Part shown: positions 8,069 to 17,760 of the stretch, piece after piece
How positions within the stretch are numbered: position 1 is the first letter of the stretch
Layout of the letters: the number at the start of each line of letters is the position of its first letter
NCBI GenBank assembly: GCA_029251465.1
Contig: JAQXDI010000044.1
Location: 62,001 to 126,000 of the forward strand
DNA from: Ascidiaceihabitans sp.
Lineage (GTDB): Bacteria; Pseudomonadota; Alphaproteobacteria; Rhodobacterales; Rhodobacteraceae
Length of the DNA: 64,000 nucleotides
Reading direction: 5' to 3'
The notes under the pieces: model-generated
What the model was told of the DNA's origin: nothing
The model's input: the letters and a program-made list of their open reading frames with translations, nothing else
The model's database searches: none
Made by a program: the position numbers and the translations under genes

Positions 8069-10108
8069 ATGAAGAGTAACAGTAAAATTTTGACAGTATC
8101 CTACGGCACGTTCTCGTGCACGTTGGAAGGATTCGATGATTCATTCGGCGCGATGAAGGCAATTGCAGAGTATTTCCGCAATCTGTCCGCCGAAGATCGC
8201 TATTTCGGGGCAGAACCCCCGCAACCAGATACAGAAATGCTGCAACGCATTGCAGAGCGCGAGATTTCGCGCCGTGTAGAAGCACGCCATCACGAAGGTC
8301 AGATATTTCTGAGCGCAACTGACGCTAACGGCGCAGCATCCAGCGACACAAAGGCTGAAGATACAGCCAAAGATGCCGCAGACGTTGCCGCCGCCGAGCG
8401 CGCAGAAGCCAAACGCCAAGCTGATGCCGAGCGTGAAGCACAGGCCGAAATGGATCGTGTTCAAGCCAAGGCCGCAGCAAAAGCAAAAGCAGAGGCTGAT
8501 GCAAAAGCAACGGCCAAAGCCGAAGCTGCAGCGCAAGCCGAGGCTGACGCCGACGCCGCGCGCATCATTCAAGCCGCTCAAGCTGCGGAAGATGAAGCTG
8601 CAGAGGCGTCAGAGCCCGTCGAGGTCGCAGATCCGGACCTTTCCGCCTTGATCGCGCACGCCGAAGCCACAGACACCACGCGCACCCCACGTGATCTGGC
8701 CGCTGAATTGCCGCAAGCCGAGGCATTCTTTGCCGGTGAGCCGCAAGCCGACGCAGTCGAAGTTGAGGACGCACCCGCAGCTGCAAATGACAGCATCGCG
8801 GCAAAACTTTATCGTATCCGTGCCGTCGTATCCCAAGCCGAAGGCGTTGCAGACGACGACGACGGTTACAGCGAAGACGAACACGCAGAAGATCATGTCG
8901 TTCAGGTCGCAGAAACCGCGCAACCGGACGTCGTCCAAGACGACGATAGCGTTGCAGAGACCGCATTGGCCGATATCCAAGCCGCCCTCGCGGCGGACGA
9001 CGAAACCCAAGACGATGCACCAGTTGTTGCCGTTGAAGACGACGATGATGATGTCGCATCAATCCTCGCGTCTTTGGAAGACGACGATGACGATGCCGAC
9101 CAAAGTGATGTGTCCCCCGCCGCGAACTTGTTCGAGGACGCGGAAGATGCGGATGTTGAAATCGCCAAACTGGACATCCCTGAGGCACCGCAAGACGCGC
9201 CGCGCCGCATGGCCCGTGTCATCAAAGTCAAACGCGCAGACCTTGAAGCCGCAATTGCGCAGGGCGATCTAGAAGAAGTCGATGATGAAGAAGGTGATAT
9301 CGCCAGTTCTCTGTCCGACGATGACGAAGCAGAATTGGCCCGAGAATTGGCCGAAGTAAGTGCTGAAATCAAACCCGAAATCGACCTTGGCGATCTATCC
9401 GCCCACGCCTTGCCGGGAATCGAAGCGTTGCAATCGATTGACGAAAACACTGGCGATGACGTGTCGCGTTTGATGGCCCAGGCTGACGAACACATGGACG
9501 AAGAAGAAGGCGCACAGCGTCGTGACGCTTTCGCCCATCTGCGCGCTGCAGTTGCCGCCAAAAAGGCTGACACCGGCTTGGGTGAAGTCGATGCAGAAAA
9601 GGAAGAAGTTGCCTATCGTGACGATTTGGCGACTGCTGTAAAACCACGCCGCCCGTCGGCCGAAGCAAGTCGCGTCGCACGCCCTGATGCACCTGCCCGC
9701 CCAGTGCCGTTGAAACTGGTTGCAGAACAGCGGGTTGATTCCTCAAACGCCGCCACAAGTGGTCCAGTACGACCGCGCCGCGTGGCCGCCACCCAAGAGG
9801 CAGAACAGTCCGTCGATGATGCAGGCAGCTTTGCCGAATTCGCTGACGACATGGGGGCCAGCAACCTGTCCGATCTGCTTGAGGCCGCTGCCGCATACAT
9901 GTCGTTTGTTGAAGGCCGCGAACAATTCTCGCGCCCGCAACTGATGACCAAAGTGCGTCAGGTTGAAAAGGACGATTTCAGCCGCGAAGACGGGCTACGC
10001 TCGTTCGGTAAATTGCTGCGCGCTGGCAAAATCGAAAAGCTGAAAGGTGGCCGCTTTGCTGTCACAGGCGACATCGGTTTCCGCCCTGATGCGCGCGCTG
10101 CCGGCTAA
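8069..10108 (+). CDS. Long acidic, alanine-rich protein of unknown function
   Basis: A 679-residue protein with three parts. Residues 1-85 form a conserved-looking N-terminal domain (SYGTFSCTLEGFDDSFGAMKAIAEYFRNLS). Residues about 100-180 are an Ala/Lys/Glu/Gln-rich heptad-like segment, likely a coiled coil. Residues about 180-560 are low-complexity and strongly acidic, with several runs of four or five Asp. The last 90 residues look globular again (SDLLEAAAAYMSFVEGREQFSRPQLM). No signal peptide or membrane segment is seen. The N-terminal and C-terminal domains suggest a protein-binding or nucleoid-type role, but I do not recognise a function. A clear terminator follows at 10133. Confidence 0.85.
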   Translation: MKSNSKILTVSYGTFSCTLEGFDDSFGAMKAIAEYFRNLSAEDRYFGAEPPQPDTEMLQRIAEREISRRVEARHHEGQIFLSATDANGAASSDTKAEDTAKDAADVAAAERAEAKRQADAEREAQAEMDRVQAKAAAKAKAEADAKATAKAEAAAQAEADADAARIIQAAQAAEDEAAEASEPVEVADPDLSALIAHAEATDTTRTPRDLAAELPQAEAFFAGEPQADAVEVEDAPAAANDSIAAKLYRIRAVVSQAEGVADDDDGYSEDEHAEDHVVQVAETAQPDVVQDDDSVAETALADIQAALAADDETQDDAPVVAVEDDDDDVASILASLEDDDDDADQSDVSPAANLFEDAEDADVEIAKLDIPEAPQDAPRRMARVIKVKRADLEAAIAQGDLEEVDDEEGDIASSLSDDDEAELARELAEVSAEIKPEIDLGDLSAHALPGIEALQSIDENTGDDVSRLMAQADEHMDEEEGAQRRDAFAHLRAAVAAKKADTGLGEVDAEKEEVAYRDDLATAVKPRRPSAEASRVARPDAPARPVPLKLVAEQRVDSSNAATSGPVRPRRVAATQEAEQSVDDAGSFAEFADDMGASNLSDLLEAAAAYMSFVEGREQFSRPQLMTKVRQVEKDDFSREDGLRSFGKLLRAGKIEKLKGGRFAVTGDIGFRPDARAAG

Positions 10109-10132
10109 CGCACCTTAAGCACCAAAACAATG

Positions 10133-10161
10133 GGCGACGTCTGCAAGGGCGTCGCCTTTTT
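10133..10161 (+). terminator. Rho-independent terminator after the acidic protein gene
   Basis: A 7-bp stem GGCGACG / CGTCGCC with a 10-base loop is followed by TTTTT. It starts 24 bases after the stop codon at 10108. Confidence 0.8.
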
Positions 10162-10355
10162 CGTTTTCTGGTCAGCAATAATTTCCGCCAGAACCCGACC
10201 CAAGCCATTGATTGACTAACCAAATTGCACGTCACAGCGCCTCAGCCGTGTTTCGCCCAAAATAGCGCACCCCGTGTATCAACATCCGAATTTTCGCCTT
10301 GACCTCAACCATGCTTGAGGCCCCATTTGTGGTTCCAACCCAAAGGAGCACACCG

Positions 10356-11618
10356 ATGTCCAATCCTGCTTTTACCAGATTTGTTGCTGCGTCTGGCCTG
10401 ACGAACCTTGCGGACGGCATCGCGACGGTGGCCTGGGCGTGGATGGCATCGTTGTTAACACGCGATCCGTTGCTGATTGCGCTTATGCCGGTTGCATTGC
10501 GCCTGCCGTGGTTCGTGTTCGCTTTGCCTGCCGGAATTGTGACCGACCGCATGGATCGACGGCGGTTGATTTTGGCGATGGATGTTGCGCGCGCGCTGGC
10601 GTTCGGGGCAGCAGCCTTGGCGATCGCGCTGTCATTGCCGCTTGCACCACCACCTGATGCGGGTCTTGCGCAGCCGTGGTTGTTTTACGCGCTGATGTTC
10701 ACCGCCCTTGGCGCAGGCACGGCCGAAGTGTTCCGCGACAATGCCGCCCAAACGATGCTGCCAAGCTTGGTCGATCGCAGTCAACTTGAGGGGGCAAATG
10801 GACGCCTTTGGAGCGTGGAACTGATCGGTAATTCCCTTGTCGGGCCCGCCTTGGGTGCGTTTTTGATCGCCAGTTTTGCCCCCGCACCGTTTGGCCTAAA
10901 TGCGCTTAGTTATGCCATCGCGATTGTGCTGGTGTATCGTCTGAGCGGGTCATTCAAACCGGCGCAAGCGGCGGTATCAAATTGGCGCGCAGAGTTAAAA
11001 GAAGGCTTTGATTTCCTGCGATCAGAGCCATTGTTACGCGCGCTTGCTTGGATCACCGGCGCGTGGAATCTGCTGTTTCAGATGAGCGCAATTGCGTTGA
11101 TTTTGCACGTGCAGGAAAACCTTGGCCTTGGGGCCACGGCCTACGGTGCATTGCTGGCAGCCGGTGCGTTCGGCGGGATCGCAGCCGGGCTGGTCAGCGA
11201 AAAAATCATTACCGCTATTGGGCCAAAACGTACCGCCCAGCTGGCGTTGTCTGTGTCCGCCCCGTGTTTTTTAGCGATGGCTTATGCGCCCAATTGGTGG
11301 GCGCTCGCTTCTACAGTTTTGATCTTTGAGTTTGCGGGACTGATCTGGAACACGGTTTCGGTATCCTATCGGCAACGGACTATTCCGGACGCGTTGTTGG
11401 GACGGGTCAACAGCCTGTACCGGATGTTGGCGTGGGGTTTGATCCCCGTCGGGCTTGTGCTGTCAGGATTGGTCGTGCGGTTCGCGGAACCGATTATCGG
11501 ACGCGCGGATGCGCTAAGTTTGCCGTTTTTGGTCGCCTCGGTCGGGGCTGTGGTGCTCGGCGTGTTGGGCTGGCGCGCGATTGGGCGGGGTTTCAACGCG
11601 ACAGGTTCATCGCGCTGA
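10356..11618 (+). CDS. MFS transporter (enterobactin exporter EntS-like)
   Basis: A 420-residue major facilitator with about 12 membrane segments. It has the first-loop motif GIVTDRMDRRRLI after segment 2, and the MFS_3/EntS-like layout (VAWAWMASLLTRDPLLIALMPVALRLPW; DNAAQTMLPSLVDRSQLEGANGR). The ATG at 10356 is chosen over an upstream ATG at 10299 because AAAGGAG sits 8 bases before it and the protein then begins MSNPAFTRFV, as related exporters do. The substrate is unknown; drug or siderophore export is usual in the family. It converges on the DUF2842 gene with only 5 bases between stops. Confidence 0.85.
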   Translation: MSNPAFTRFVAASGLTNLADGIATVAWAWMASLLTRDPLLIALMPVALRLPWFVFALPAGIVTDRMDRRRLILAMDVARALAFGAAALAIALSLPLAPPPDAGLAQPWLFYALMFTALGAGTAEVFRDNAAQTMLPSLVDRSQLEGANGRLWSVELIGNSLVGPALGAFLIASFAPAPFGLNALSYAIAIVLVYRLSGSFKPAQAAVSNWRAELKEGFDFLRSEPLLRALAWITGAWNLLFQMSAIALILHVQENLGLGATAYGALLAAGAFGGIAAGLVSEKIITAIGPKRTAQLALSVSAPCFLAMAYAPNWWALASTVLIFEFAGLIWNTVSVSYRQRTIPDALLGRVNSLYRMLAWGLIPVGLVLSGLVVRFAEPIIGRADALSLPFLVASVGAVVLGVLGWRAIGRGFNATGSSR

Positions 11619-11623
11619 TCCCA

Positions 11624-11845
11624 TCAGTCGCGCTGATCGGGGTCCGCTTGACCAATACCCTTAAAGATGAACTTGAACGGGATAGCCCAAACGATGCCCA
11701 AGCCCACATAAATCAGGATTTCCACCCAGAACGCAGGACGATCAAACAGGGTAACCACCCACACGGCGACACCGATGTAGAGCGGCAAACCGACCAGCAA
11801 AATCACCAGTGACCAGCGACGCCGCGCTTTGTAAGACAGGGCCAT
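11624..11845 (-). CDS. DUF2842 small membrane protein
   Basis: A 73-residue protein ([13 protein letters not shown]) with two membrane segments separated by FDRPAFW and a short charged C-terminus. The sequence matches the DUF2842 family as I know it from alphaproteobacteria, where the gene usually follows purA. Its ATG overlaps the purA stop as TGATG, so it is translated with purA. Function unknown. Confidence 0.85.
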   Translation of the reverse strand: MALSYKARRRWSLVILLVGLPLYIGVAVWVVTLFDRPAFWVEILIYVGLGIVWAIPFKFIFKGIGQADPDQRD

Positions 11846-13140
11846 CAGTCGGCAAACGGGTCGGTGACAAGGATCGTATCTTCGCGTTCTGGCGAGGTGG
11901 AAACCATGGCGACGGGGCAGTCGATCAGTTCTTCGATGCGGCGCACATACTTGATCGCGCCTGCAGGCAAGTCGGCCCAAGACCGCGCGCCTTCGGTGCT
12001 TTCGGACCAGCCGGGCATTTCCTCGTAGATCGGTGTGCAACGCGCCTGCTGATCTGCCGCAGTTGGCAAATAATCCAGCGTTTCGCCGTCCAGCATGTAG
12101 CCTGTGCAGATTTTCAGCGTCTCGAAACCATCCAAAACATCCAGCTTTGTCAACGAGATACCAGTCACACCTGATGTCGCGCAAGTTTGACGTACGAGGC
12201 AGGCATCAAACCAGCCGCAGCGACGCTTGCGCCCTGTTGTGGTTCCGAATTCATGACCGCGTTCGCCCATCATTTGGCCATCTGCGTCTTCTAGCTCTGT
12301 TGGAAACGGGCCTTCGCCGACGCGGGTTGTGTAGGCTTTGACGATGCCCAGAACGTAATCAATTGAGGTCGGGCCAAGGCCAACGCCGGTTGCCGCCTGC
12401 CCTGCGATCACGTTGGACGAGGTCACAAACGGGTAGGTTCCAAAGTCGATATCGAGCAATGCGCCTTGCGCGCCTTCAAACAAAATACGTTTGCCAGCTT
12501 TGCGTTTCTCGGACAGGACTTTCCACACCGGTGCGGCGTATTCAAGGATCGCCGGTGCGATTTCACGCAGTTTGGCGACCAAAGCATCGCGGTCGATGGC
12601 CTCGATTCCCAAGCCTTTGCGCAACGGATCGTGGTGTTGCAAAGCGCGATCAACGCGGGATTCCAGCGTCGCCAAGTCTGCCAGATCAGCTACGCGAATA
12701 GCGCGACGTCCGACTTTGTCTTCGTAGCACGGGCCGATGCCGCGACCCGTCGTGCCGATTTTTGTACCCTTGGAGGATGCCTCTTCGCGGGCGCGATCCA
12801 ACTCGCCGTGGATCGGCAGGATCAGCGGCGTGTTTTCCGCAATCATCAGCGTTTCGGGGCTGATCGTCACGTCTTGGGCACGCAGAATTTCGATTTCATT
12901 CAGCAGGTGCCACGGGTCCAGCACCACGCCGTTGCCGATAACCGACAGTTTGCCACCGCGCACAACGCCGGACGGCAGCGCGTGTAATTTATAAACTTTG
13001 CCATCAATAACCAGCGTGTGCCCGGCATTGTGGCCACCTTGAAAACGCGCAATCACATCCGCGCGCTCAGAGAGCCAGTCGACAATTTTGCCTTTTCCTT
13101 CGTCACCCCATTGAGCGCCGACAACAACAACATTGGCCAT
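11845..13140 (-). CDS. purA: Adenylosuccinate synthetase
   Basis: A 431-residue enzyme that condenses IMP and aspartate with GTP, the first committed step of AMP synthesis. The N-terminus has the GTP/IMP loop [16 protein letters not shown] (about residues 8-23) with the catalytic Asp and GHNAGHT with the catalytic His. [12 protein letters not shown] near residue 300 binds aspartate and IMP. Full length and uninterrupted. It is followed by the DUF2842 gene through a TGATG overlap. Confidence 0.97.
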   Translation of the reverse strand: MANVVVVGAQWGDEGKGKIVDWLSERADVIARFQGGHNAGHTLVIDGKVYKLHALPSGVVRGGKLSVIGNGVVLDPWHLLNEIEILRAQDVTISPETLMIAENTPLILPIHGELDRAREEASSKGTKIGTTGRGIGPCYEDKVGRRAIRVADLADLATLESRVDRALQHHDPLRKGLGIEAIDRDALVAKLREIAPAILEYAAPVWKVLSEKRKAGKRILFEGAQGALLDIDFGTYPFVTSSNVIAGQAATGVGLGPTSIDYVLGIVKAYTTRVGEGPFPTELEDADGQMMGERGHEFGTTTGRKRRCGWFDACLVRQTCATSGVTGISLTKLDVLDGFETLKICTGYMLDGETLDYLPTAADQQARCTPIYEEMPGWSESTEGARSWADLPAGAIKYVRRIEELIDCPVAMVSTSPEREDTILVTDPFAD

Positions 13141-13321
13141 GAACTGGTCCTCTTCTCATTTCAAAGTTTAGGTCACCTTTTCAGGCAAACCCGTATCCCT
13201 ATAGCCAGCGACCCGCGCGGGCGAAACCCGATTCGTGCGCTGAGGCCACAAACATTGCGTGCGTATCGTCGCAGGTGGCGGATATGCCCTGTTGTGCTGG
13301 ACATTTTAGGGCGCTGTTAGG

Positions 13322-13337
13322 ATGTTGCGTGCAACAT
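13322..13337. repeat. 16-base perfect palindrome upstream of the DUF6524 gene
   Basis: ATGTTGCGTGCAACAT is a 7-bp inverted repeat with a 2-base centre, 20 bases before the ATG at 13358. It could be an operator or a small hairpin. A related palindrome with the same GCAACAT arm lies at 15886-15902. Confidence 0.4.
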
Positions 13338-13357
13338 TGATTTGCCGGAGATCGTTC

Positions 13358-13753
13358 ATGAGTTTCATTTTACGCTGGGTGGACGCATTTATTTTGCTCG
13401 CCGCGACCTACAACCCGACGCAGTACAACTACGTCAAATGGGTGCTGGGGCCGCAGGGCGACTCGCTTTCCTTGATGGTTTTGGCCGGATTGTTGCTGCT
13501 GATCTGATACATCATCTATCTGCGCGCCACGTTACGGTCGATCGGCGGCATTGGCGTCATTTTGGTGTTGGCGCTGGTCGGCGCGCTGTTGTGGGTGCTG
13601 TATGACATGGGCCTGCTGGATTTGCAGAACTCTAGCCTGAACACGTGGCTGGGCCTTTTGGCGCTGTCTGTGGTCTTGGGTATCGGCCTAAGCTGGAGCC
13701 ATGTGCGCCGCGCCTTGTCTGGTCAAGCAGACATGGATGACGTCGATCAATAG
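13358..13753 (+). pseudogene. DUF6524-type membrane protein, interrupted by an in-frame TGA
   Basis: From the ATG at 13358, preceded by CCGGAG, the frame reads MSFILRWVDAFILLAATYNP and runs through LAGLLLLI to TGA at 13505-13507, codon 50. It continues in the same frame with YIIYLRATLRSIGGIGVILV to a stop at 13753, 131 codons in all. The position occupied by TGA would fit Trp (TGG to TGA), since LLIWYIIYLRATLRS reads as one membrane segment. Four membrane segments are expected in the whole protein. The fragment from ATG 13562 alone is unlikely to work. The family is a small membrane protein common in Rhodobacteraceae; function unknown. Confidence 0.75.
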
Positions 13754-13754
13754 A

Positions 13755-14063
13755 TCAGAGTGAAACGGGGGTGCCATGCGGCGTGCTTAGGTACGCCTGC
13801 GCCCACGCATCGCGCGTTTTGTCGACGTCATTCGTAGGTGCGCTGCCGGTTTCGGCCAGATAAGTTTCCAGCGTGTCCAACCACGCGGTGAAATAGTCAT
13901 CGCCACCGTTCAGGTCTTTGCTCAGCCCGTGGCGCTTTAACGTGGCACCAAATCGTGTCGCCCAATCGGACCATGCGAAATGCCCCGCCTCGTTCAAATG
14001 CACTGTCAAAGCAAAGACTTGCGCGTGCCACGGGGCCTCGAATGCTGGTTCTGGCGCGCTCAT
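13755..14063 (-). CDS. Nitrile hydratase accessory (activator) protein
   Basis: A 102-residue protein ([24 protein letters not shown]) resembling the N-terminal half of the nitrile hydratase beta subunit, as the P14K/NhlE-type activators do. These help load cobalt into the alpha subunit by subunit swapping. The ATG at 14063 overlaps the stop of the beta subunit gene as ATGA. It is the third gene of a three-gene operon alpha-beta-accessory. Confidence 0.85.
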   Translation of the reverse strand: MSAPEPAFEAPWHAQVFALTVHLNEAGHFAWSDWATRFGATLKRHGLSKDLNGGDDYFTAWLDTLETYLAETGSAPTNDVDKTRDAWAQAYLSTPHGTPVSL

Positions 14064-14740
14064 TGCGCGACGTCCAGATAGCTTTGCCAAAGATCAAGGA
14101 TCACCTCGTCTTTGGGGTGCTCGGGCTGGGCCCACAGCTCACTTGCGGGGATCGCAACGGCGTACACCGGCTCGCTGCCTTCGCCCAAACGATGCGCGCT
14201 GCTGTCGGGCAAAATATGCGTGCCATGGATCATCACAATGCGCCCTTTGGCACCCGCAGCGTAGGTCGGCAACCGTGTGTGCCCGCCGTCAACCATTTGG
14301 TTTGCCGCAATTTTTCGGGTTTGAACCGCTTGTCCGACCTTAAATCTGACCGTCACGTCGCTTGGCCGGTCAGCAGGGCCACCGGCGGCCAACATGGATG
14401 CCACGTTTTCAGGTTTCAGCGCCTTGGGGGCCAAATCGCTGGTCCCGTCGCCTTGGCCAGATGCCAGTTCATCGCGCGTCACAATCCCATTGTCGACGCA
14501 AAGGGCTGCGGCCCCGGCCAGCCATTTTTCGTAATACGACATGGCCGCATAATCCTGCGGCGCAAGGCATTCACGCGCATGGCGGCTGATGTCGATGTTC
14601 CATTGCCCCCACGCACCGGTGGACAGAACCAAGGCCAGCGCACGCGCGTGCCAATCTTCGTGAAAAACCGGATCACTTTCGGGTTCAGGAACAACTGCAC
14701 CGTCGCCAAAGCGCCCGCCCATGTCGTGCACGCGGCTCAT
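14060..14740 (-). CDS. nthB: Nitrile hydratase beta subunit
   Basis: A 226-residue subunit beginning [16 protein letters not shown], the classical beta-subunit start. It contains [12 protein letters not shown] and [21 protein letters not shown] in the helical half, and the SH3-like C-terminal half with [14 protein letters not shown] and [16 protein letters not shown]. With the alpha subunit it forms the enzyme that hydrates nitriles to amides. Its ATG overlaps the alpha-subunit stop (ATGA), and its stop overlaps the accessory gene start (ATGA). Confidence 0.92.
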   Translation of the reverse strand: MSRVHDMGGRFGDGAVVPEPESDPVFHEDWHARALALVLSTGAWGQWNIDISRHARECLAPQDYAAMSYYEKWLAGAAALCVDNGIVTRDELASGQGDGTSDLAPKALKPENVASMLAAGGPADRPSDVTVRFKVGQAVQTRKIAANQMVDGGHTRLPTYAAGAKGRIVMIHGTHILPDSSAHRLGEGSEPVYAVAIPASELWAQPEHPKDEVILDLWQSYLDVAQ

Positions 14741-15345
14741 GGTGCGATCGCCAATCCGGTGCCAATCATGCTGTCGCGGGTGATCAGGGCCATTAATGCC
14801 GCCTCGTCCATTCCGTCTGTGCCAGCAGGGCGTTGCGGAATCACCAGATAGCGGACTTCGGCGGTCGAATCCCAAACACGCACGGCTGTGTCGACCGGCA
14901 GTTCAACCCCGAAGTCGGCCAAAACCTTGCGCGGCTCACGCACAGATCGCGCGCGATACGCATCAGATTTGTACCATGTTGGTGGGATGCCCAGCAGCGG
15001 CCACGGGTAGCAACTGCACAGCGTACACACGACCATGTTGTGCACGTCGTCCGTGTTTTCCACTGCAACCATGTGTTCGCCTTGACGCCCGTAATAGCCA
15101 AGTTCGGACACAACAGCCGTCGCATCCGCCAGCAATGCGGCCTTGAAATCAGGGTCCATCCACGCCTTTGCGACCACATGCGCACCATTGCGCGGGCCGA
15201 TCTTGGTCTCATAGATGTCGATAATTTCATCCAACGCCGCCGGATCAACCAACCTTTTTTGCGTCAAAATTGTCTCTAGGGCTTTGACGCGCAAGGCGGG
15301 CTCGGGCGGCAAAAGGGAGTGCGGATGTTCATGATCATGGGGCAT
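14737..15345 (-). CDS. nthA: Nitrile hydratase alpha subunit, cobalt type
   Basis: A 202-residue subunit holding the metal site [11 protein letters not shown] with Cys107, Cys110 and Cys112. The C-T-L-C-S-C form (Thr, not Ser, after the first Cys) is the one known for cobalt-dependent enzymes. The following [14 protein letters not shown] and the [12 protein letters not shown] near the C-terminus are typical. The ATG at 15345 gives a His-rich start ([10 protein letters not shown]), common in alpha subunits. First gene of the operon; transcribed away from secG. No amidase gene for the next step is in the window. Confidence 0.95.
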   Translation of the reverse strand: MPHDHEHPHSLLPPEPALRVKALETILTQKRLVDPAALDEIIDIYETKIGPRNGAHVVAKAWMDPDFKAALLADATAVVSELGYYGRQGEHMVAVENTDDVHNMVVCTLCSCYPWPLLGIPPTWYKSDAYRARSVREPRKVLADFGVELPVDTAVRVWDSTAEVRYLVIPQRPAGTDGMDEAALMALITRDSMIGTGLAIAP

Positions 15346-15474
15346 GACGCGATCATGACAAAGGCTGCGCGAATGTCTAGATCGTTTTCGCACATCCGCG
15401 CTCTTGCCCCGCGCTCCAAACTTGCATAGATACCCCGCGAAGCGCTCATGCCCGCCCCAAGCCTGCAGGTCCCA

Positions 15475-15843
15475 ATGGAACAAGTCGTAATTACCGTCCA
15501 CCTTCTCCTCGCTCTGGGGCTGATCGCAGTTGTGCTGATGCAGCGCTCCGAAGGGGGCGGCCTTGGTATTGGCGGCGGCGGTGGCGGCGCCAACAGCGGA
15601 CGCCCACCGGCAACCGCCCTAGGCAAAGTCACCTGGGTGCTAGCGACAGGGTTCATCATCACCTCGATCTGGCTGACAATTATTGCCGCACAAAAATCTG
15701 CCGGAACGTCCGTTCTGGACCGTGTTGGCGGCGGATCATCCAGTGCGTCGCAACCTGCGGATCCGGCATTGCCCGGCCCGGCGGACAGCCTGTTGCCACC
15801 GACGTCGGACGAAAACGCGCCTTTGGTGCCCTCTGCTGACTAA
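15475..15843 (+). CDS. secG: Preprotein translocase subunit SecG
   Basis: A 122-residue SecG. The ATG at 15475 ([28 protein letters not shown]) is preferred to an upstream frame extension because it gives the standard SecG start. There are two membrane segments (residues about 3-22 and 52-72) joined by a Gly-rich loop that includes [15 protein letters not shown], then a Ser/Pro-rich tail. It helps the SecYEG channel move proteins across the inner membrane. It precedes pyrG, as in many alphaproteobacteria. Confidence 0.93.
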   Translation: MEQVVITVHLLLALGLIAVVLMQRSEGGGLGIGGGGGGANSGRPPATALGKVTWVLATGFIITSIWLTIIAAQKSAGTSVLDRVGGGSSSASQPADPALPGPADSLLPPTSDENAPLVPSAD

Positions 15844-15873
15844 ACCCCGCTCTTGAGGCCCAGAACTTGAGGT

Positions 15874-15910
15874 AAGCCAGAATTTCGCAACATCATGTTG
15901 CGTCTGGCTT
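15874..15910. repeat. Long interrupted hairpin between secG and pyrG
   Basis: An outer stem AAGCCAGA / TCTGGCTT encloses an inner stem CGCAACA / TGTTGCG with a TCA loop and a 4-base bulge (ATTT) on the left side. The structure lies 30 bases after the secG stop. No T-tract follows on the plus strand, so a simple rho-independent terminator is not clear. It may be an RNA structure, an operator or a repeat. Confidence 0.5.
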
Positions 15911-16031
15911 GCCAAACCCACCCGAATCCCAGTAGACTTAAATCCCGTGATGCTTCGAGTTTCGTGTGAAATTCGGCTGGCAAAACTGGTGGTCTGTTGA
16001 CCCCATTTTTATCGACGGGAGACTCCATTCT

Positions 16032-17678
16032 ATGGCGCGCTATATCTTTATCACCGGTGGCGTTGTGTCGTCTTTGGGCAAGGGCCTTGCCTCGGCGGCG
16101 TTGGGCGCATTGCTGCAAGCGCGCGGGTTTTCGGTGCGTCTGCGCAAACTTGATCCCTACCTGAATGTCGATCCCGGAACGATGTCCCCCTTTGAACATG
16201 GCGAAGTGTTCGTGACCGATGACGGTGCCGAAACCGACCTTGATCTGGGCCACTACGAACGGTTCACTGGCGTGCCTGCGCGCAACACGGATTCTGTCAG
16301 CTCGGGGCGCATCTATTCCAACGTGCTGGAAAAGGAGCGGCGCGGCGACTATCTGGGCAAGACCATTCAGGTCGTCCCGCATGTCACCAACGAAATCAAA
16401 GACTTCTTGCACGTCGGCGAAGACGAAGTTGACTTTATGCTGTGCGAAATAGGCGGCACGGTTGGCGACATCGAAGGGTTGCCGTTCTTTGAGGCGATCC
16501 GCCAATTCAACCATGATTTGCCCCACGGTCAGTCGATTTTCATGCACCTGACGTTGCTGCCGTATCTGGCCGCCTCGGGCGAGCTGAAGACCAAACCGAC
16601 CCAACACTCGGTCAAGGAACTGCAATCGATCGGCATCGCGCCTGACATTCTGGTGTGCCGCTCTGAACATCCAATTCCCGAAAAAGAGCGCGAGAAAATC
16701 GCCCTGTTTTGCAACGTGCGCAAAGAGGCGGTTGTGGCGGCCTATGATCTGGAAACGATCTATGACGCGCCGTTGGCCTATCACGCGCAGGGTCTGGATC
16801 AGGCGGTTTTGGACGCCTTCCAAATTTCGCCCGCGCCCAAGCCTGATCTGACCGTCTGGAACGACGTGTCTGACCGCGTGAACAACCCTGAAGGTGCGGT
16901 AAATGTTGCCATCGTCGGCAAATACACCCAGCTCGAAGATGCCTACAAATCCATCAAAGAGGCGCTGACCCACGGTGGCATGGCCAACCGGGTCAAGGTC
17001 AACGTAAAATGGGTCGATGCCGAAGTTTTTGACAGCGCCGATGATGTCGCCCCTGCCCTCGAAGGGTTCCATGCGATCCTCGTGCCCGGCGGATTTGGTG
17101 AACGCGGCACCGAAGGTAAAATCAAGGCCGCGCAATTTGCCCGCGAACGCGGCGTTCCCTACCTTGGCATCTGTCTGGGCATGCAAATGGCCGTCATCGA
17201 GGCGGCGCGCAATGTCGCTGGTATCACCGCTGCTGGCTCCGAGGAATTTGACCACGAAGCGGGCAAAAAGCGTTTCGAACCAGTCGTTTACCACCTCAAG
17301 GAATGGGTGCAGGGCAACGCCAAAGTCAGCCGCAAAGTTGGCGATGACAAAGGCGGCACTATGCGGTTGGGCGCCTATGACGCGACGCTGACCAAGGGCA
17401 CCAAAGTCGCTGAAGTTTACGGCACAACGTCAATCGACGAACGCCACCGCCATCGCTACGAGGTCGACATCAAGTACCGCAAACAGCTTGAGGATGCGGG
17501 CCTGTGTTTCTCTGGCATGTCGCCTGACGGATCATTGCCCGAAATCGTCGAGTGGCCGGATCATCCGTGGTTTATCGGCGTGCAGTTCCACCCCGAATTG
17601 AAATCGAAACCATTTGATCCGCACCCACTGTTCAAGGATTTCGTACGCGCTGCCAAGGAAAACTCGCGTCTCGTGTAA
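16032..17678 (+). CDS. pyrG: CTP synthase
   Basis: A 548-residue enzyme converting UTP to CTP with glutamine or ammonia. The synthase domain begins [20 protein letters not shown] with the ATP loop and contains [19 protein letters not shown] and YERF. The C-terminal glutamine amidotransferase domain has the nucleophile in GICLGMQ and the His-Glu pair in [11 protein letters not shown]. The ATG at 16032 is chosen because all CTP synthases start there. Intact over its full length. Confidence 0.98.
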   Translation: MARYIFITGGVVSSLGKGLASAALGALLQARGFSVRLRKLDPYLNVDPGTMSPFEHGEVFVTDDGAETDLDLGHYERFTGVPARNTDSVSSGRIYSNVLEKERRGDYLGKTIQVVPHVTNEIKDFLHVGEDEVDFMLCEIGGTVGDIEGLPFFEAIRQFNHDLPHGQSIFMHLTLLPYLAASGELKTKPTQHSVKELQSIGIAPDILVCRSEHPIPEKEREKIALFCNVRKEAVVAAYDLETIYDAPLAYHAQGLDQAVLDAFQISPAPKPDLTVWNDVSDRVNNPEGAVNVAIVGKYTQLEDAYKSIKEALTHGGMANRVKVNVKWVDAEVFDSADDVAPALEGFHAILVPGGFGERGTEGKIKAAQFARERGVPYLGICLGMQMAVIEAARNVAGITAAGSEEFDHEAGKKRFEPVVYHLKEWVQGNAKVSRKVGDDKGGTMRLGAYDATLTKGTKVAEVYGTTSIDERHRHRYEVDIKYRKQLEDAGLCFSGMSPDGSLPEIVEWPDHPWFIGVQFHPELKSKPFDPHPLFKDFVRAAKENSRLV

Positions 17679-17760
17679 TCGAGGCATTCAAACAACGTGC
17701 AATTGCAGACAAACTGGCTAAGCTGGCCTTATTCAACGCGACTATTGAGTGAGGTCACAG

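Noticed and set aside
13505..13507. Selenocysteine at the DUF6524 TGA.
   Set aside because: The residue lies inside a membrane segment of a non-redox protein and no SECIS-like hairpin follows directly.
15840..17294. A 484-codon open frame antisense to pyrG.
   Set aside because: It lies entirely opposite a certain gene, has no ribosome site and shows no known motif; it is a product of third-position GC bias.
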